This document shows, one piece after another, positions 17,241 to 26,421 of a stretch of DNA of 37,730 nt (its first letter is position 1; each line of letters opens with the position of its first letter). Source of the DNA: Methanocorpusculum sp. Lineage in GTDB: Archaea; Halobacteriota; Methanomicrobia; Methanomicrobiales; Methanocorpusculaceae. The notes beneath the pieces were generated by a model that did no database searches, was not told the origin of the DNA, and worked only from the letters and a program-made list of their open reading frames with translations. Location: the NCBI GenBank assembly GCA_029986255.1, contig DALTYD010000005.1, positions 1 through 37,730 of the forward strand, read 5' to 3'. Both the position numbers and the translations under genes were made by a program.

Positions 17241-17503
17241 ATTATGAGATCCTCGCTCGAAACTGTAGTTTCGAGGAGGCAAGAGAAGTCATCAGGGAGA
17301 GCTGTACAGAAAAGTATGTTGTTCCTCCTGGATTCAAACTTTTGGAAAAACCTTTGCTAGGTATTCCACCTATTCTTGTTGGTGTGCGGGGGGAAAAGAT
17401 AATATATGGATACACAAAACCGTGCCATGGAACATTTGTTGTAGTTGTTGAAGATCCTGATGGCGTGGCTCATGTCAGAAAACATGGAAAATTAGTCCAA
17501 TAG
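17237..17503 (+). CDS. DUF1894 family protein (methanogen-conserved)
   Basis: 88 residues from the ATG at 17237, which overlaps the TGA of the preceding gene (ATGA) and is the typical translational coupling. An in-frame ATG at 17219 would add six residues and overlap more. FEEAREVIRESC, KLLEKPLLGIPPILVGV and GYTKPCHGTFVV fit the DUF1894 family of small methanogen proteins. Function unknown; probably partner of the DUF1890 protein. Confidence 0.8.
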   Translation: MNYEILARNCSFEEAREVIRESCTEKYVVPPGFKLLEKPLLGIPPILVGVRGEKIIYGYTKPCHGTFVVVVEDPDGVAHVRKHGKLVQ

Positions 17504-17653
17504 TTTCTTTCGATGTGATCTGCAGCATCTCATTGCCCTTTGAAAGTCCTTTCAAAAGGTTCTTCCTACTTTATATTGTTTATCTCACCCTGCAAACACT
17601 TGTGGTTTGAATCATATTATTAAATGCTAGTTTTATTATATCCCTTCTCTCTC

Positions 17654-17668
17654 AAAAAATTCAAAAAA
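17654..17668 (-). terminator. Oligo-T tracts after secD
   Basis: On the minus strand two runs of six Ts, separated by GAA, begin about 8 nt beyond the secD stop. They are likely the terminator of the secF-secD operon. Confidence 0.4.
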
Positions 17669-17675
17669 TATATCT

Positions 17676-19142
17676 TTATTTTGCCATGATATCCATTATT
17701 ACTCTTCCATAAGCGGGTCTTGTAATGAAGACACCAATCAGGATTCCCAAGATATTAATGATGGCAAAACCCTTTAGTGTTGATAGGTCCATTATAATCA
17801 AAGGGAGCATAGCAATTATCATCGTTGTCGCTGATGTCATGATGATACTAAGTGCCCGTGTAAGACGTTTGAGGTACAGTGTTGGCGAGGGTATCTTTCC
17901 TTCATGTATCACCTCATCAGTGATTATTACGAGTTGATCGATACCTGTTCCAATCACAGCAATTAGTGCAGCGATTGCAGCGATGTCGAGCTGTTGAATA
18001 TATACTGCAATACCTAGTAAAATGATAATTTCTGCCATGTTAGTTGCAATCATTGGAAGTACAATTTCAATAACCCTGTATCGAAGATAGATCATGATGG
18101 CTACTGCGGCAAGAGCAGTCAATCCTGCAATTAAACAGACTATTTTGAAGTAATTGCCAAGTGTTGCGGAGGTTGTTCCGGTTCCTACAATCTCTACCTG
18201 TACTGGTAGTGCCCCGGCCCGCAGATGAATTTCAAGTTCCTGTGCCTGTTTGTGTCCCTCACTGCCAAAACTAGTACTAGCATACAGACTATTGACAGAA
18301 TGGGTTGTCATCTGCATTGCAAGGTCGTTGGAGAGTGGAGCACTGTACACCATGGCACCATCTAGATACATATTTAGATTGTGTGCTCGAGGATTGATTG
18401 TTGCACCACACTGGATACAGGCTTGTTGCAGTGCTTTTGCACCGTAGTTATCTAGGGTGAATCCAACGCCCCACTTGTTGGAACCAGCAGGATTCTGCGT
18501 TGGGTTTTGGACGGATGCAACCGTTTCTCCATAGAGGACATGTACTGTTTCATTATTGGAGGTAACAATTCGGATCTCAAAGAGACCTTGTTTTCCAACG
18601 ATCTCTTGTGCTGTCTGAAGATCAATGTTGGCCATTTCGATCCGCATGTATTGTGCAACGCCACTTGCATTGGTCAGAGAATTGACTTTAACATCGTTTG
18701 TGCCGAGACTATTGATTTTTGACTCAAGAATCCGTTTAACTGTTTCGGCAGTTGTCTTGCTTACACCCTTTTCGTAACTGATGATATTTGTATTGGCAGC
18801 AGTGGTTGCAGCACGAAGTTCTTCTTCTGCTACATCTTTCAAGACTTCAAGATGATGTTGATCGATTGGGACAACTGTGCAGTCAAGGGTCTCTCCCACT
18901 TTTGTTGCAACATCGCTTACATTCTCTCCAGTTTCAATGGCAACAACTTCAGACTGGAACTCAAGTTGAATCCATGTTCCTCCAGCCAAATCAAGACCAA
19001 ATTGGAGGTTGGTCATGGTATCGTCATGATTGTTTATCGGTGCAAATATCGAGACAAGTGCAATGATTATAAGAATGATGACCAGCTGAATGCGGGGATC
19101 TTTAGCAGTGGTGAGCCACTCGAATGCTTTCTTTTTACTCAT
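17676..19142 (-). CDS. secD: Protein-export membrane protein SecD
   Basis: 488 residues. An N-terminal membrane segment (about 18-35) is followed by FGLDLAGGTW (48-57), the SecD D1 motif. A large extracytoplasmic domain of some 270 residues follows, then five membrane segments. TGIDQLVIITDEV is the D4-type motif characteristic of SecD/SecF. With SecF it assists Sec-dependent export in the cytoplasmic membrane, probably using ion motive force. The start overlaps the secF stop by ATGA, and secF precedes secD as is usual in archaea. Confidence 0.95.
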   Translation of the reverse strand: MSKKKAFEWLTTAKDPRIQLVIILIIIALVSIFAPINNHDDTMTNLQFGLDLAGGTWIQLEFQSEVVAIETGENVSDVATKVGETLDCTVVPIDQHHLEVLKDVAEEELRAATTAANTNIISYEKGVSKTTAETVKRILESKINSLGTNDVKVNSLTNASGVAQYMRIEMANIDLQTAQEIVGKQGLFEIRIVTSNNETVHVLYGETVASVQNPTQNPAGSNKWGVGFTLDNYGAKALQQACIQCGATINPRAHNLNMYLDGAMVYSAPLSNDLAMQMTTHSVNSLYASTSFGSEGHKQAQELEIHLRAGALPVQVEIVGTGTTSATLGNYFKIVCLIAGLTALAAVAIMIYLRYRVIEIVLPMIATNMAEIIILLGIAVYIQQLDIAAIAALIAVIGTGIDQLVIITDEVIHEGKIPSPTLYLKRLTRALSIIMTSATTMIIAMLPLIIMDLSTLKGFAIINILGILIGVFITRPAYGRVIMDIMAK

Positions 19143-20041
19143 AATCTTGCCCTTTTAATCTTTGATTTATTGTTTGTGAGATATTTCTTAGTCTCCTCTT
19201 TTTCTATGTATAGTCGGAGCGCACTGGTATTGAAGATCCAGGTGAATATCATATCACAGATAAGGCCTATGATGAGCACTGCAGCGATGTTGTAGAGTGT
19301 TGGGATCTGACCGATGAGGGCCACGATCAGCATAGACACGACTGCTGCAAGCGTTGTCGTTGTCATGATGAATCCGGTATGGAATGCACTTATCATTTTG
19401 TCAACAAGTTTTCCCTGGCGTTTGAGCACTTTGCTGGTTAAGAGAATGTTACTATCGACTGAATAGCCAATGAGCATAAGGAGTGCTGCCGTTGTTGCCA
19501 GTGAGAGTTCTATTTCGAAAATATTCATAGCACCTGCAGTAATGGTAATATCTGCCATTCCTGCAAAAACGACGATTGCTGCAGGTATGAGTCTGTGGAA
19601 TGCGACAAAGACGATGACTGCCATCCCAATAAAAGCGAGAAGGAGAGCAATCATTGCTTGGGATTGAAGTGTTGCACCAAAATTAGCACTAATCTGGTTA
19701 ATGTTCGCATCAGGGTATTTTAATAGTGTTTTTTCATTGAATTTCATTATTTTTTCATTAGATATCTGGCGAAATTTAATGTAATATCCGAAATTTCCAA
19801 TTCCATCGTCAATGGAAATAAGAGGATATTCTGCGTAGAATGCAGCAATTTGGTCTTTTGTATCAGTTGTATGAATTGTAACTGCTGTGCCTCCTATAAA
19901 ATCGATTCCTGGTGTGATGGGCATACCAGTGTTCATGAATGTAGATACTATGAGGAGTGCAGCAAGAATAAAGACTATGAATGGGATGATCATCATCCGT
20001 TTTGGGTCGTATTTGCAGATATTATACAGAGAAAACTCCAT
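19139..20041 (-). CDS. secF: Protein-export membrane protein SecF
   Basis: 300 residues with six membrane segments. The first lies at about 16-35, followed by PGIDFIGGTAV (44-54), the SecF D1 motif. SVDSNILLTSKVLKR is the conserved D4 motif in the second half of the protein. It partners SecD in late stages of protein translocation. It is the first gene of the secF-secD unit. A TATA-like TTAATTATATCC at 20067-20078 on the minus strand sits about 30 nt before the ATG, so the leader is short or absent. Confidence 0.95.
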   Translation of the reverse strand: MEFSLYNICKYDPKRMMIIPFIVFILAALLIVSTFMNTGMPITPGIDFIGGTAVTIHTTDTKDQIAAFYAEYPLISIDDGIGNFGYYIKFRQISNEKIMKFNEKTLLKYPDANINQISANFGATLQSQAMIALLLAFIGMAVIVFVAFHRLIPAAIVVFAGMADITITAGAMNIFEIELSLATTAALLMLIGYSVDSNILLTSKVLKRQGKLVDKMISAFHTGFIMTTTTLAAVVSMLIVALIGQIPTLYNIAAVLIIGLICDMIFTWIFNTSALRLYIEKEETKKYLTNNKSKIKRARL

Positions 20042-20556
20042 GGTTTAATTATATGGATTTTTAAAGGATATAATTAATCATGTCTCAGTTAGGATGATTG
20101 ATTGGGATAAAAAGATCATTATTCCAGTTTGATACTAGATGCATTTTTTGCCGTATCTTTATGTCTGATTCATGATGAAGGGCATAGTGGTTTGAAACTA
20201 TTTATTGGTTTTATTGATGCAAGAGATAAGCTTGGAAGTTTGATTGAAGTGATTGCAGGTATGAGATAGTATTTTTAGTGGTTTCATTTTTCTTTTGGAA
20301 AATATCTTAAATGTTTTTTTATGGTGTATGTCTATGCAGAGTCAACTGTTATTTTTGCGATTTTGTTGAGGGAGATAAATGGACGTTTTTGCTCAACTAA
20401 CACTATACTCTAAATAATTTTGTTGATATTTTTATTATTATTGGTTTGAGAACTGGATGCTTGGAGTTATAGTGTGCTTGTAAGTACATTAAAGTGTATT
20501 AGTATTATCTGAGTATCCTTTCTGATTTTATTCACTTATCTTCCCAATCAAAAAAG
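20042..20556. other. Gene-free spacer with a possible gene fragment
   Basis: No intact gene. On the plus strand, the frame ending at the TAG near 20267-20269 reads HDEGHSGLKLFIGFIDARD and then KLGSLIEVIAGMR. That looks like a piece of an ACT-type regulatory domain but is too short to assign. The rest is AT-rich with no visible structure. Confidence 0.3.
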
Positions 20557-20630
20557 TGCTGCGGGAGGGATCCGAACCCCCGACTTCCAGATTATGAGTC
20601 TGGCGCCCTAACCAACTAGGCCACCGCAGC
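20557..20630 (-). tRNA. tRNA-Met (anticodon CAT), elongator-like
   Basis: The minus strand folds as a complete cloverleaf. The acceptor is GCTGCGG pairing with CCGCAGC, with discriminator A. The anticodon stem CCAGA/TCTGG encloses the loop CTCATAA, giving anticodon CAT. The variable loop is AAGTC, and the T-arm has a GGGGG/CCCTC stem with the loop TTCGGAT. No CCA is encoded and no intron is seen. The acceptor stem is not that of an initiator tRNA, so elongator Met is most likely. A tRNA-Ile whose C34 becomes agmatidine has the same anticodon and is not excluded. A TATA element (CATATATATATAG) at about 20660-20672 lies some 35 nt upstream. Confidence 0.93.
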
Positions 20631-20659
20631 AAGAAATTTATTATAATAATGATGTATTT

Positions 20660-20672
20660 CTATATATATATG
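20660..20672 (-). promoter_or_regulatory. TATA box of the tRNA gene
   Basis: CATATATATATAG on the minus strand, centred about 35 nt before the tRNA 5' end. It fits an archaeal promoter with a transcription start near 20640. Confidence 0.45.
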
Positions 20673-20692
20673 TATTTTTTTTGTCATTGCAT

Positions 20693-22207
20693 CTATGGAA
20701 AATCATTACTACGTCTCTTTGCCTGTTTTCCCGCTTTTGCTGCAAGATATGCATTCACTGCGGTAGTTACTGCAATTGTTTTCTTTTTTCTCTTTCCAAG
20801 AGAATCCGCAAGCTGATGCATTCGTGTCTCGCTCTCTCGCATATATCGAGGTAGATGCTTCTTGACCTCTGGTTCCTCGAGGAAATGTGTATGCGTGTGT
20901 CCTGCAATGAAATCTGGGTTGTTCATAATTGCATAATGTAATGGAAGCGTTGTTTTCACACCAAGAATAACGTACTCCATCAGAGCTCGGCGCATTCTTG
21001 CAATCGTTTCTTCTCGACTCATTGCACGAACACACAACTTTGCAATCATCGAATCATATAGTGGTGGGATCGCATATCCAACATGAATACAGCTATCGAT
21101 GCGAATTCCTGGTCCACCCGGTGATCGATAACGAGTAATCTTTCCAGCATCTGCCACAAAGTTGTTCATTGGATCCTCAGCATTTACTCGGCACTCGATA
21201 GCATGTCCGCGGCAGACAATCTGATCCTGCGTATATGGCAACACATCGCCTGCAGCAACCTTGATCTGCATCTGCACCATGTCCATTCCAGTGATCAACT
21301 CTGTAACAGTATGTTCCACCTGAAGACGGGTGTTCATCTCCATAAAGTAGAAGTTTCCATTGTCGTAGAGGAACTCTACTGTTCCGGCATTCTCATAATT
21401 GCAGGTTTTTGCAACTGTGATTGCTGACTGCGTCATTTGTTCACGCAGCTCTGACGTCATGATTGGGCATGGTGCCTCCTCGATCAACTTTTGATGACGG
21501 CGCTGAATTGAGCACTCTCGTTCGAACATGTGTACCACATTTCCTCGTGAGTCAGCGAATATCTGCACCTCAATATGGCGTGGATTTTTCAGGTATTTCT
21601 CAATAAATATTGTTGGATCTCCAAAAGCAGATGCAGCCATCCGCATAGATTTTTTGATGGTTTCTTCCATCTCAACAGAGCTATTGACAATTGTCATCCC
21701 AATACCTCCGCCTCCTGCTGATGCCTTTACAATTACAGGATATCCAATAGACTCTGCAAATTCCTTTGCTTCCTCGGGTTCCTTGCATCTTGTCCAAGGA
21801 AGAACTGGGACTCCTGCCTCAGACATCGCTTGTTTCGATCCTATTTTTGATCCCATCATATTAATTGTCTCTTTTGATGGGCCAATATAGGTAAATCCTG
21901 CTTTTTTTACCGCATCAGAAAATTCTGCATTTTCTGCAAGGAATCCATATCCTGGATGAATGGCATCAGCTCCTGCCATTTTCGCAACTTCAAGAATGCG
22001 ATCCATATTTAGGTAACTTTTTGTTGGGTGTGCTGCACCAATTAAAAATGCCTCGTCTGCATACTTCACATGTAAAGAATTTGCATCTGCTTCTGAGTAC
22101 ACTGCAACTGTTTCGATACCCATTTCTTGACACGCCCGCATTACACGTATTGCAATCTCTCCCCGGTTGGCGACTAGAATTTTATCGAAATAACGATCTT
22201 TATTCAT
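20693..22207 (-). CDS. pycA: Pyruvate carboxylase subunit A (biotin carboxylase)
   Basis: 504 residues. ILVANRGEIAIRVMRAC starts the biotin carboxylase N-domain. KASAGGGGIGM near 161-171 is the ATP-grasp glycine loop. ERECSIQRRHQKLIEEAPCP and MEMNTRLQVEHTVTE are catalytic motifs. It carboxylates biotin on the partner subunit with ATP and bicarbonate. The start overlaps the pycB stop by ATGA, and pairing with a decarboxylase-type pycB identifies it as the archaeal two-subunit pyruvate carboxylase rather than acetyl-CoA carboxylase. The C-terminal tail is rich in Lys and Arg. The enzyme supplies oxaloacetate for the incomplete citric acid pathway used in methanogen biosynthesis. Confidence 0.94.
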   Translation of the reverse strand: MNKDRYFDKILVANRGEIAIRVMRACQEMGIETVAVYSEADANSLHVKYADEAFLIGAAHPTKSYLNMDRILEVAKMAGADAIHPGYGFLAENAEFSDAVKKAGFTYIGPSKETINMMGSKIGSKQAMSEAGVPVLPWTRCKEPEEAKEFAESIGYPVIVKASAGGGGIGMTIVNSSVEMEETIKKSMRMAASAFGDPTIFIEKYLKNPRHIEVQIFADSRGNVVHMFERECSIQRRHQKLIEEAPCPIMTSELREQMTQSAITVAKTCNYENAGTVEFLYDNGNFYFMEMNTRLQVEHTVTELITGMDMVQMQIKVAAGDVLPYTQDQIVCRGHAIECRVNAEDPMNNFVADAGKITRYRSPGGPGIRIDSCIHVGYAIPPLYDSMIAKLCVRAMSREETIARMRRALMEYVILGVKTTLPLHYAIMNNPDFIAGHTHTHFLEEPEVKKHLPRYMRESETRMHQLADSLGKRKKKTIAVTTAVNAYLAAKAGKQAKRRSNDFP

Positions 22208-23949
22208 TTCACCACCACTAATACATCGCCACTCTGGACAACTGCACCGCTCTCAACAAATATTTCTGTAACCGTTCCATCAACAGGACTAATCACAGGA
22301 TTTTCCATTTTCATTGCTTCAAGCACTAGTAGAGTATCCCCAGCAGAAACCTTTTGACCCATTTGCACTTTAATGTCGAGTACCATTCCCTGGATACTGC
22401 TCCTCACACCTCCAGGAACCTCACCATGTGGTATTTGAAGTTCTCCTGGTTCAGAACTCCCCATGGTGATTGATTCGCCTTCAATCGACAGGATTCTGAC
22501 CATGAATACCTCGCCATCCACCTCCACCTCCATTGATCTAGGGATATCAATATCAATTGGCGTTGCAGGTATTGTCGTTCTGGTATGAACAGCTTTTGGA
22601 AAGGGGTCCACCATTTTTTCACCTTTCAGGAATGCTGGTGCAATTGCCGGATAGAGAATGTATGTCAAGACATCTTCATCCTTCTTTATTAGACCCTGAC
22701 ATTCTGCATCTGTCTTCATCATCTCATAAATTGGATCGAGTGTATCTGCAGGACGACAACTGATTCGTTCTTCCTCCCCGATAATCGAGATAATCAATTT
22801 GGTATCTATTGGAGATGGAGATTTTCCGTACATCCCTTTCAGATAATCGCGAACCTCGTTCGTAACTGTTTTGTAACGCTCACCCGTTAAGACGTTGAGA
22901 ACTGCCTGAGTTCCTACAATCTGAGACGTTGGGGTTACAAGTGGTGGGTAACCTAAATCCTTTCTCACTGTTGGGATCTCCTTGAGCACCTCCTCCATTT
23001 TTTCAAGGGCACCTTGTTCCTTTAATTGGGATATTAGGTTTGAGATCATACCACCTGGAATCTGATAGTTCAGAACATCACTATCTATCTGGGTTGAAAT
23101 TGGATTGATTAGACTGTCATATTTACATCTTATTTTCGCAGCTACGTTTTTAATGTCCCGTAGTGTGGTTAGTTTGATTTCAGTATCGCGTTTTGTACCG
23201 ACAAGAGAGGCAACAATGCTTTCCGTTGCAGGTTGTGACGTTCCTCCAGAAAATGGAGATATTGCGGTGTCAAGAATATCTATATCTGCTTCGATTGCCG
23301 CCTGATAACTCATTGATGCAACCCCACTAGTTGAATGTGCGTGCAAAGAGATGGGGATATCAATCCGTTTTTTGATGCCAGTAACTAATGCGTGTGTTTC
23401 CTCTGGCATAATTAGCCCTGCCATATCTTTGATGCAGATAGAATTACAGCCGAGACTGTACAACTCCTCGGCCATATCAATGAATTTATCTTTGTTGTGG
23501 ACTGGGCTAACTGTGTAACTAATTGTTCCTTGCAGATGTTTTCCCTCATTTATCACCGCAATCATTGAGCGCTTCATATTACGGATATCGTTGAGAGCAT
23601 CAAACACACGAAAGACACCGATCCCATTTTTTGCGGCAGCAGCGATAAACTTATCAACAACATCATCTGGATAATGTTTATATCCGACAAGATTCTGGCC
23701 ACGGAGAAGCATCTGGATTGGTGTCTTGACAAATATCATCTTGAGTTTTCGTAGACGTTCCCACGGATCTTCGTTCAGATATCTAATACATGTATCAAAC
23801 GTTGCTCCACCCCATGCCTCGATAGACCAGAAGTGTGCCTTTTCCATTGCGACTGCAAGTTCGAGCATGTCTTCAGTGCGCATTCGTGTTGCTGCAAGCG
23901 ACTGATGTGCATCACGAAGGGTTGTGTCAGTAATATTGAGTTTTGTCAT
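22204..23949 (-). CDS. pycB: Pyruvate carboxylase subunit B (carboxyltransferase with biotin domain)
   Basis: 581 residues. The N-terminal carboxyltransferase domain begins ITDTTLRDAHQSLAATRMRT and contains WGGATFDTCIRYLNEDPWER. The metal-site region is SLHAHSTSGVA. The C-terminal biotinyl domain has EAMKMEN, with Lys547 as the biotin attachment site. It transfers carboxyl from biotin to pyruvate, giving oxaloacetate. The same fold serves oxaloacetate decarboxylase alpha, but the linked pycA and the absence of membrane beta and gamma subunits favour the carboxylase. It is first in the pycB-pycA operon. The biotin ligase gene lies 1.26 kb upstream in the same orientation. Confidence 0.94.
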   Translation of the reverse strand: MTKLNITDTTLRDAHQSLAATRMRTEDMLELAVAMEKAHFWSIEAWGGATFDTCIRYLNEDPWERLRKLKMIFVKTPIQMLLRGQNLVGYKHYPDDVVDKFIAAAAKNGIGVFRVFDALNDIRNMKRSMIAVINEGKHLQGTISYTVSPVHNKDKFIDMAEELYSLGCNSICIKDMAGLIMPEETHALVTGIKKRIDIPISLHAHSTSGVASMSYQAAIEADIDILDTAISPFSGGTSQPATESIVASLVGTKRDTEIKLTTLRDIKNVAAKIRCKYDSLINPISTQIDSDVLNYQIPGGMISNLISQLKEQGALEKMEEVLKEIPTVRKDLGYPPLVTPTSQIVGTQAVLNVLTGERYKTVTNEVRDYLKGMYGKSPSPIDTKLIISIIGEEERISCRPADTLDPIYEMMKTDAECQGLIKKDEDVLTYILYPAIAPAFLKGEKMVDPFPKAVHTRTTIPATPIDIDIPRSMEVEVDGEVFMVRILSIEGESITMGSSEPGELQIPHGEVPGGVRSSIQGMVLDIKVQMGQKVSAGDTLLVLEAMKMENPVISPVDGTVTEIFVESGAVVQSGDVLVVVK

Positions 23950-25211
23950 GTTTGTCTCTCGCGTTGCCTCATGAGTGCAGTTTGTCTAAACCTATACTGT
24001 TTTGGAATGAAAAGATAAATAAGTTGCCCTGATTGATTCAATAGTGTTTATCGTTTTCAAAAAATATTATAGGATATTGATTTGAAATAGGATTGTTTCA
24101 AAAAAAACTTGCTACGTCATTACTTCCTATAATTTTTGATCCTCCTAAACTCTTTGCTGGATGAGGTTAGCGATGGGGGGAGGACATATACTCTCCTCCC
24201 CATGAAATTCCTATGCAGTGCAATATGTCCCTTGGCATTGTTTGCACTGGAAAACAAGGTGGCAAGCGCTTGTCTATACTGTGAAACGCGTTTTATGGAA
24301 ATATCAATATTGCATTCAATTTTTTCCAATTACTCCATGTGCATACATTTTTTGTTGAGTGAGATTTTAATCATGAATGAAAGAGTGAGAATAACAATAT
24401 ATTTTGTGACGTTTTTCTCCAATTGCCCTCTGAAGGAGGATAGTGTTAGTCCTATTCATCTGTGGTACTAATTATCACATCAAATATTTCTCATAAAAAT
24501 TGGTTAAAAAACATATTTATTATTCAAAAATATCTATGATATGTGTATTAGATCATCTTGCCATATGGAAAGAGAAATGGAATTATTATTCCTGAGAGAA
24601 GTATGCGTTCATTCTTCTGTGTTCAGTGTTTTTTTATGTCGACATAAACTCATTCTTGTGGGATACGATGAAAGTGATTTCAGAATGATGTGTCTAGAAT
24701 CTGGTGAAGACTGGTTTTGCGTATGGTTTCAATGGGTTATTGAATTCTTTGAGATGTGCTGGATATTGTTTTCCTGTGCAAAGATGTAAGGGGTCCTATT
24801 CTATGCAGTGTAACGTAAAACATAATAAAAAATTGGATTTGAGCGTTTCATTTTCAAATGTATAAATGTATATTTTATTGTGATATTTTAGGATTCTATC
24901 TCCATGATTGTTGATGATATTATGTTATTTGATACTCGTAATACTCGTGGCAATTACTGTATTAGATGAATGTGTTTTCCTCTATTCACCCGCCTTCTCT
25001 TTATTCTTTTTATTTAATCATCTCCGTGTTTGTGTGAGATGGATTGAGGGTGTCGTGCGTATATGTGTGTACTTTGGGGAATATACGAGCGCATTCAATC
25101 TAGAATGATCTGAATTGGAGAAGTTGTAAGTGTCGTTGCGCTACTTACGAGGTTCACCTATACTAATAATTCAATGTTGATGGAACATTCAGTGTCGAAA
25201 GAGGTGTGTCA
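23950..25211. other. 1.26-kb gene-free region between pycB and birA
   Basis: No convincing gene. Open frames of 66-111 codons at 24136-24471, 24541-24789 and 24908-25108 on the plus strand have unusual composition and no ribosome-binding sites or families I recognise. The only structure is a GC-rich hairpin at 24177-24201. TTATTTATC near 24012-24020, read on the minus strand, may be the pycB TATA element. Former genes may have stood here. Confidence 0.45.
24177..24201. repeat. GC-rich inverted repeat (hairpin)
   Basis: GGGGAGGA and TCCTCCCC flank the 9-nt CATATACTC. The stem stands out against AT-rich surroundings. No gene is nearby on either side within 200 nt. It could be a structured RNA element or the remnant of a terminator. 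Confidence 0.5.
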
Positions 25212-26198
25212 TTAGAGTATAAAACAATCTCCGGCAATCACGCGCTCGATCTCACCACCATCGCGATGTACCAGTAGTGCTCCGCGCTCATCAATATCTA
25301 TTGCTTCTCCCTCGAAACTTTCTTTCATAGTACGGATACGAATACGACGATGAAGTGTATAGGAAAGACTACGCCATTCGCAAAATAGCGGTTCTGTCTC
25401 TCCTCGTAATACCATCTGATATCTACGCTCAAATTCTTTGAGGAACTTAGCGAAGAATTGTGCTCGATCCACGTCGTGTTCTAGTTCGTCGGAGATTGAG
25501 GTGGCAATTTTTGAAATGTCTGGCATAGTTTTCTCGATTGAGACGTTTACATCGATACCTACACCAATCAGACAGTACCGGAGGGTATCTTCGTCTGCAG
25601 ACAGCTCTAGAGTCATACCTGCAACTTTTTTGTCCCCGATAAATACATCATTTGGCCACTTGATTAGAGAAGAAAGTCCAAATTCATGACGAATTGCTCG
25701 GGTAAGGGCAAGAGATCCTGCCATCATGATACTGAAGATCTGATCGACATTGAGTTTTGGCATAACCACAATTGTTGCCCAGATACCCCCTCTTGGGCTC
25801 ATCCAGATACGATTTAACCTCCCGGTTCCCTCTGTTTGTCGTTCTGCAATCAGAACGGTTCCAGGTTGAACATCATCTCCAACTTCATGCAGCATTTGTC
25901 GGGCTAACGCATTAGTCGAGGAAACTTTCTCAAAGTGGTACATCTCTTGACCAATGGTCTGTGTCTTGAGATACCTTTTAATTTCGTAGGGAAGCAGATG
26001 CCTGGTTCGTTTTTTGAGTGCATATCCTGTTTTTGGTGATGCCTCAATTTCATAACCGATCTCACGGAGTAGGTTTACATTTTTCCATACAGCAGTACGA
26101 GTAATCCCAAGGAGTTCGCTTATTACTTCTCCCGTTACTGGATTTCCAATCCCCACTCCATCGAGAATTTGCAGAACATCAAATATTGTCTGTGTCAT
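25212..26198 (-). CDS. birA: Biotin-protein ligase with N-terminal HTH (BirA)
   Basis: 328 residues. A helix-turn-helix domain (about 13-60, containing GITRTAVWKNVNLLREIGYE) precedes the ligase domain, with KWPNDV at 180-185 supplying the key lysine, and a small C-terminal SH3-like domain. It makes biotinyl-AMP and transfers biotin to the lysine of acceptor proteins, here presumably PycB Lys547. The adenylate-binding loop reads GTGRLNR (124-130) rather than the common GRGRxGR. The HTH suggests it also acts as a repressor, but no operator is identified. The start is the ATG at 26198; a GTG two codons upstream is possible. GAGTGG just before it may serve as the ribosome-binding site. Confidence 0.93.
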   Translation of the reverse strand: MTQTIFDVLQILDGVGIGNPVTGEVISELLGITRTAVWKNVNLLREIGYEIEASPKTGYALKKRTRHLLPYEIKRYLKTQTIGQEMYHFEKVSSTNALARQMLHEVGDDVQPGTVLIAERQTEGTGRLNRIWMSPRGGIWATIVVMPKLNVDQIFSIMMAGSLALTRAIRHEFGLSSLIKWPNDVFIGDKKVAGMTLELSADEDTLRYCLIGVGIDVNVSIEKTMPDISKIATSISDELEHDVDRAQFFAKFLKEFERRYQMVLRGETEPLFCEWRSLSYTLHRRIRIRTMKESFEGEAIDIDERGALLVHRDGGEIERVIAGDCFIL

Positions 26199-26230
26199 GA
26201 CCACTCAGTTCTGAATTTTTTGTTTGTGAG

Positions 26231-26240
26231 ATTTATACTT
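26231..26240 (-). promoter_or_regulatory. TATA box of birA
   Basis: AAGTATAAAT on the minus strand, about 37 nt before the ATG. It would give a transcript start near 26210 and a leader of about 10 nt. Confidence 0.5.
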
Positions 26241-26421
26241 TCAATTTTTGGTATAAAGCCTGAAGAAGATTTCGCTTGAGGGATGTTTACTGAAAATTTC
26301 TTCTCATTTTTTATTGGATTCATCTGGAAATCAAACGAATACAAGAGAATCTTGAATGTTCTGATCTCATTTCATGAGTTGGGTAACCATTTATTGTTAT
26401 CATTATTTCAGATATAATATA

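Noticed and set aside
17249..17276. Inverted repeat CTCGAAACT...AGTTTCGAG
   Set aside because: It lies inside the DUF1894 coding sequence and is explained by codons; no independent reason to call it a site.
24136..24471. 111-codon open frame in the gap before pycB
   Set aside because: Cys/Leu/Ser-rich composition, runs across a GC-rich hairpin, no ribosome-binding site, no recognisable motif.
24541..25108. Open frames of 82 and 66 codons
   Set aside because: Low-complexity hydrophobic and cysteine-rich translations, no initiation signals, no family.
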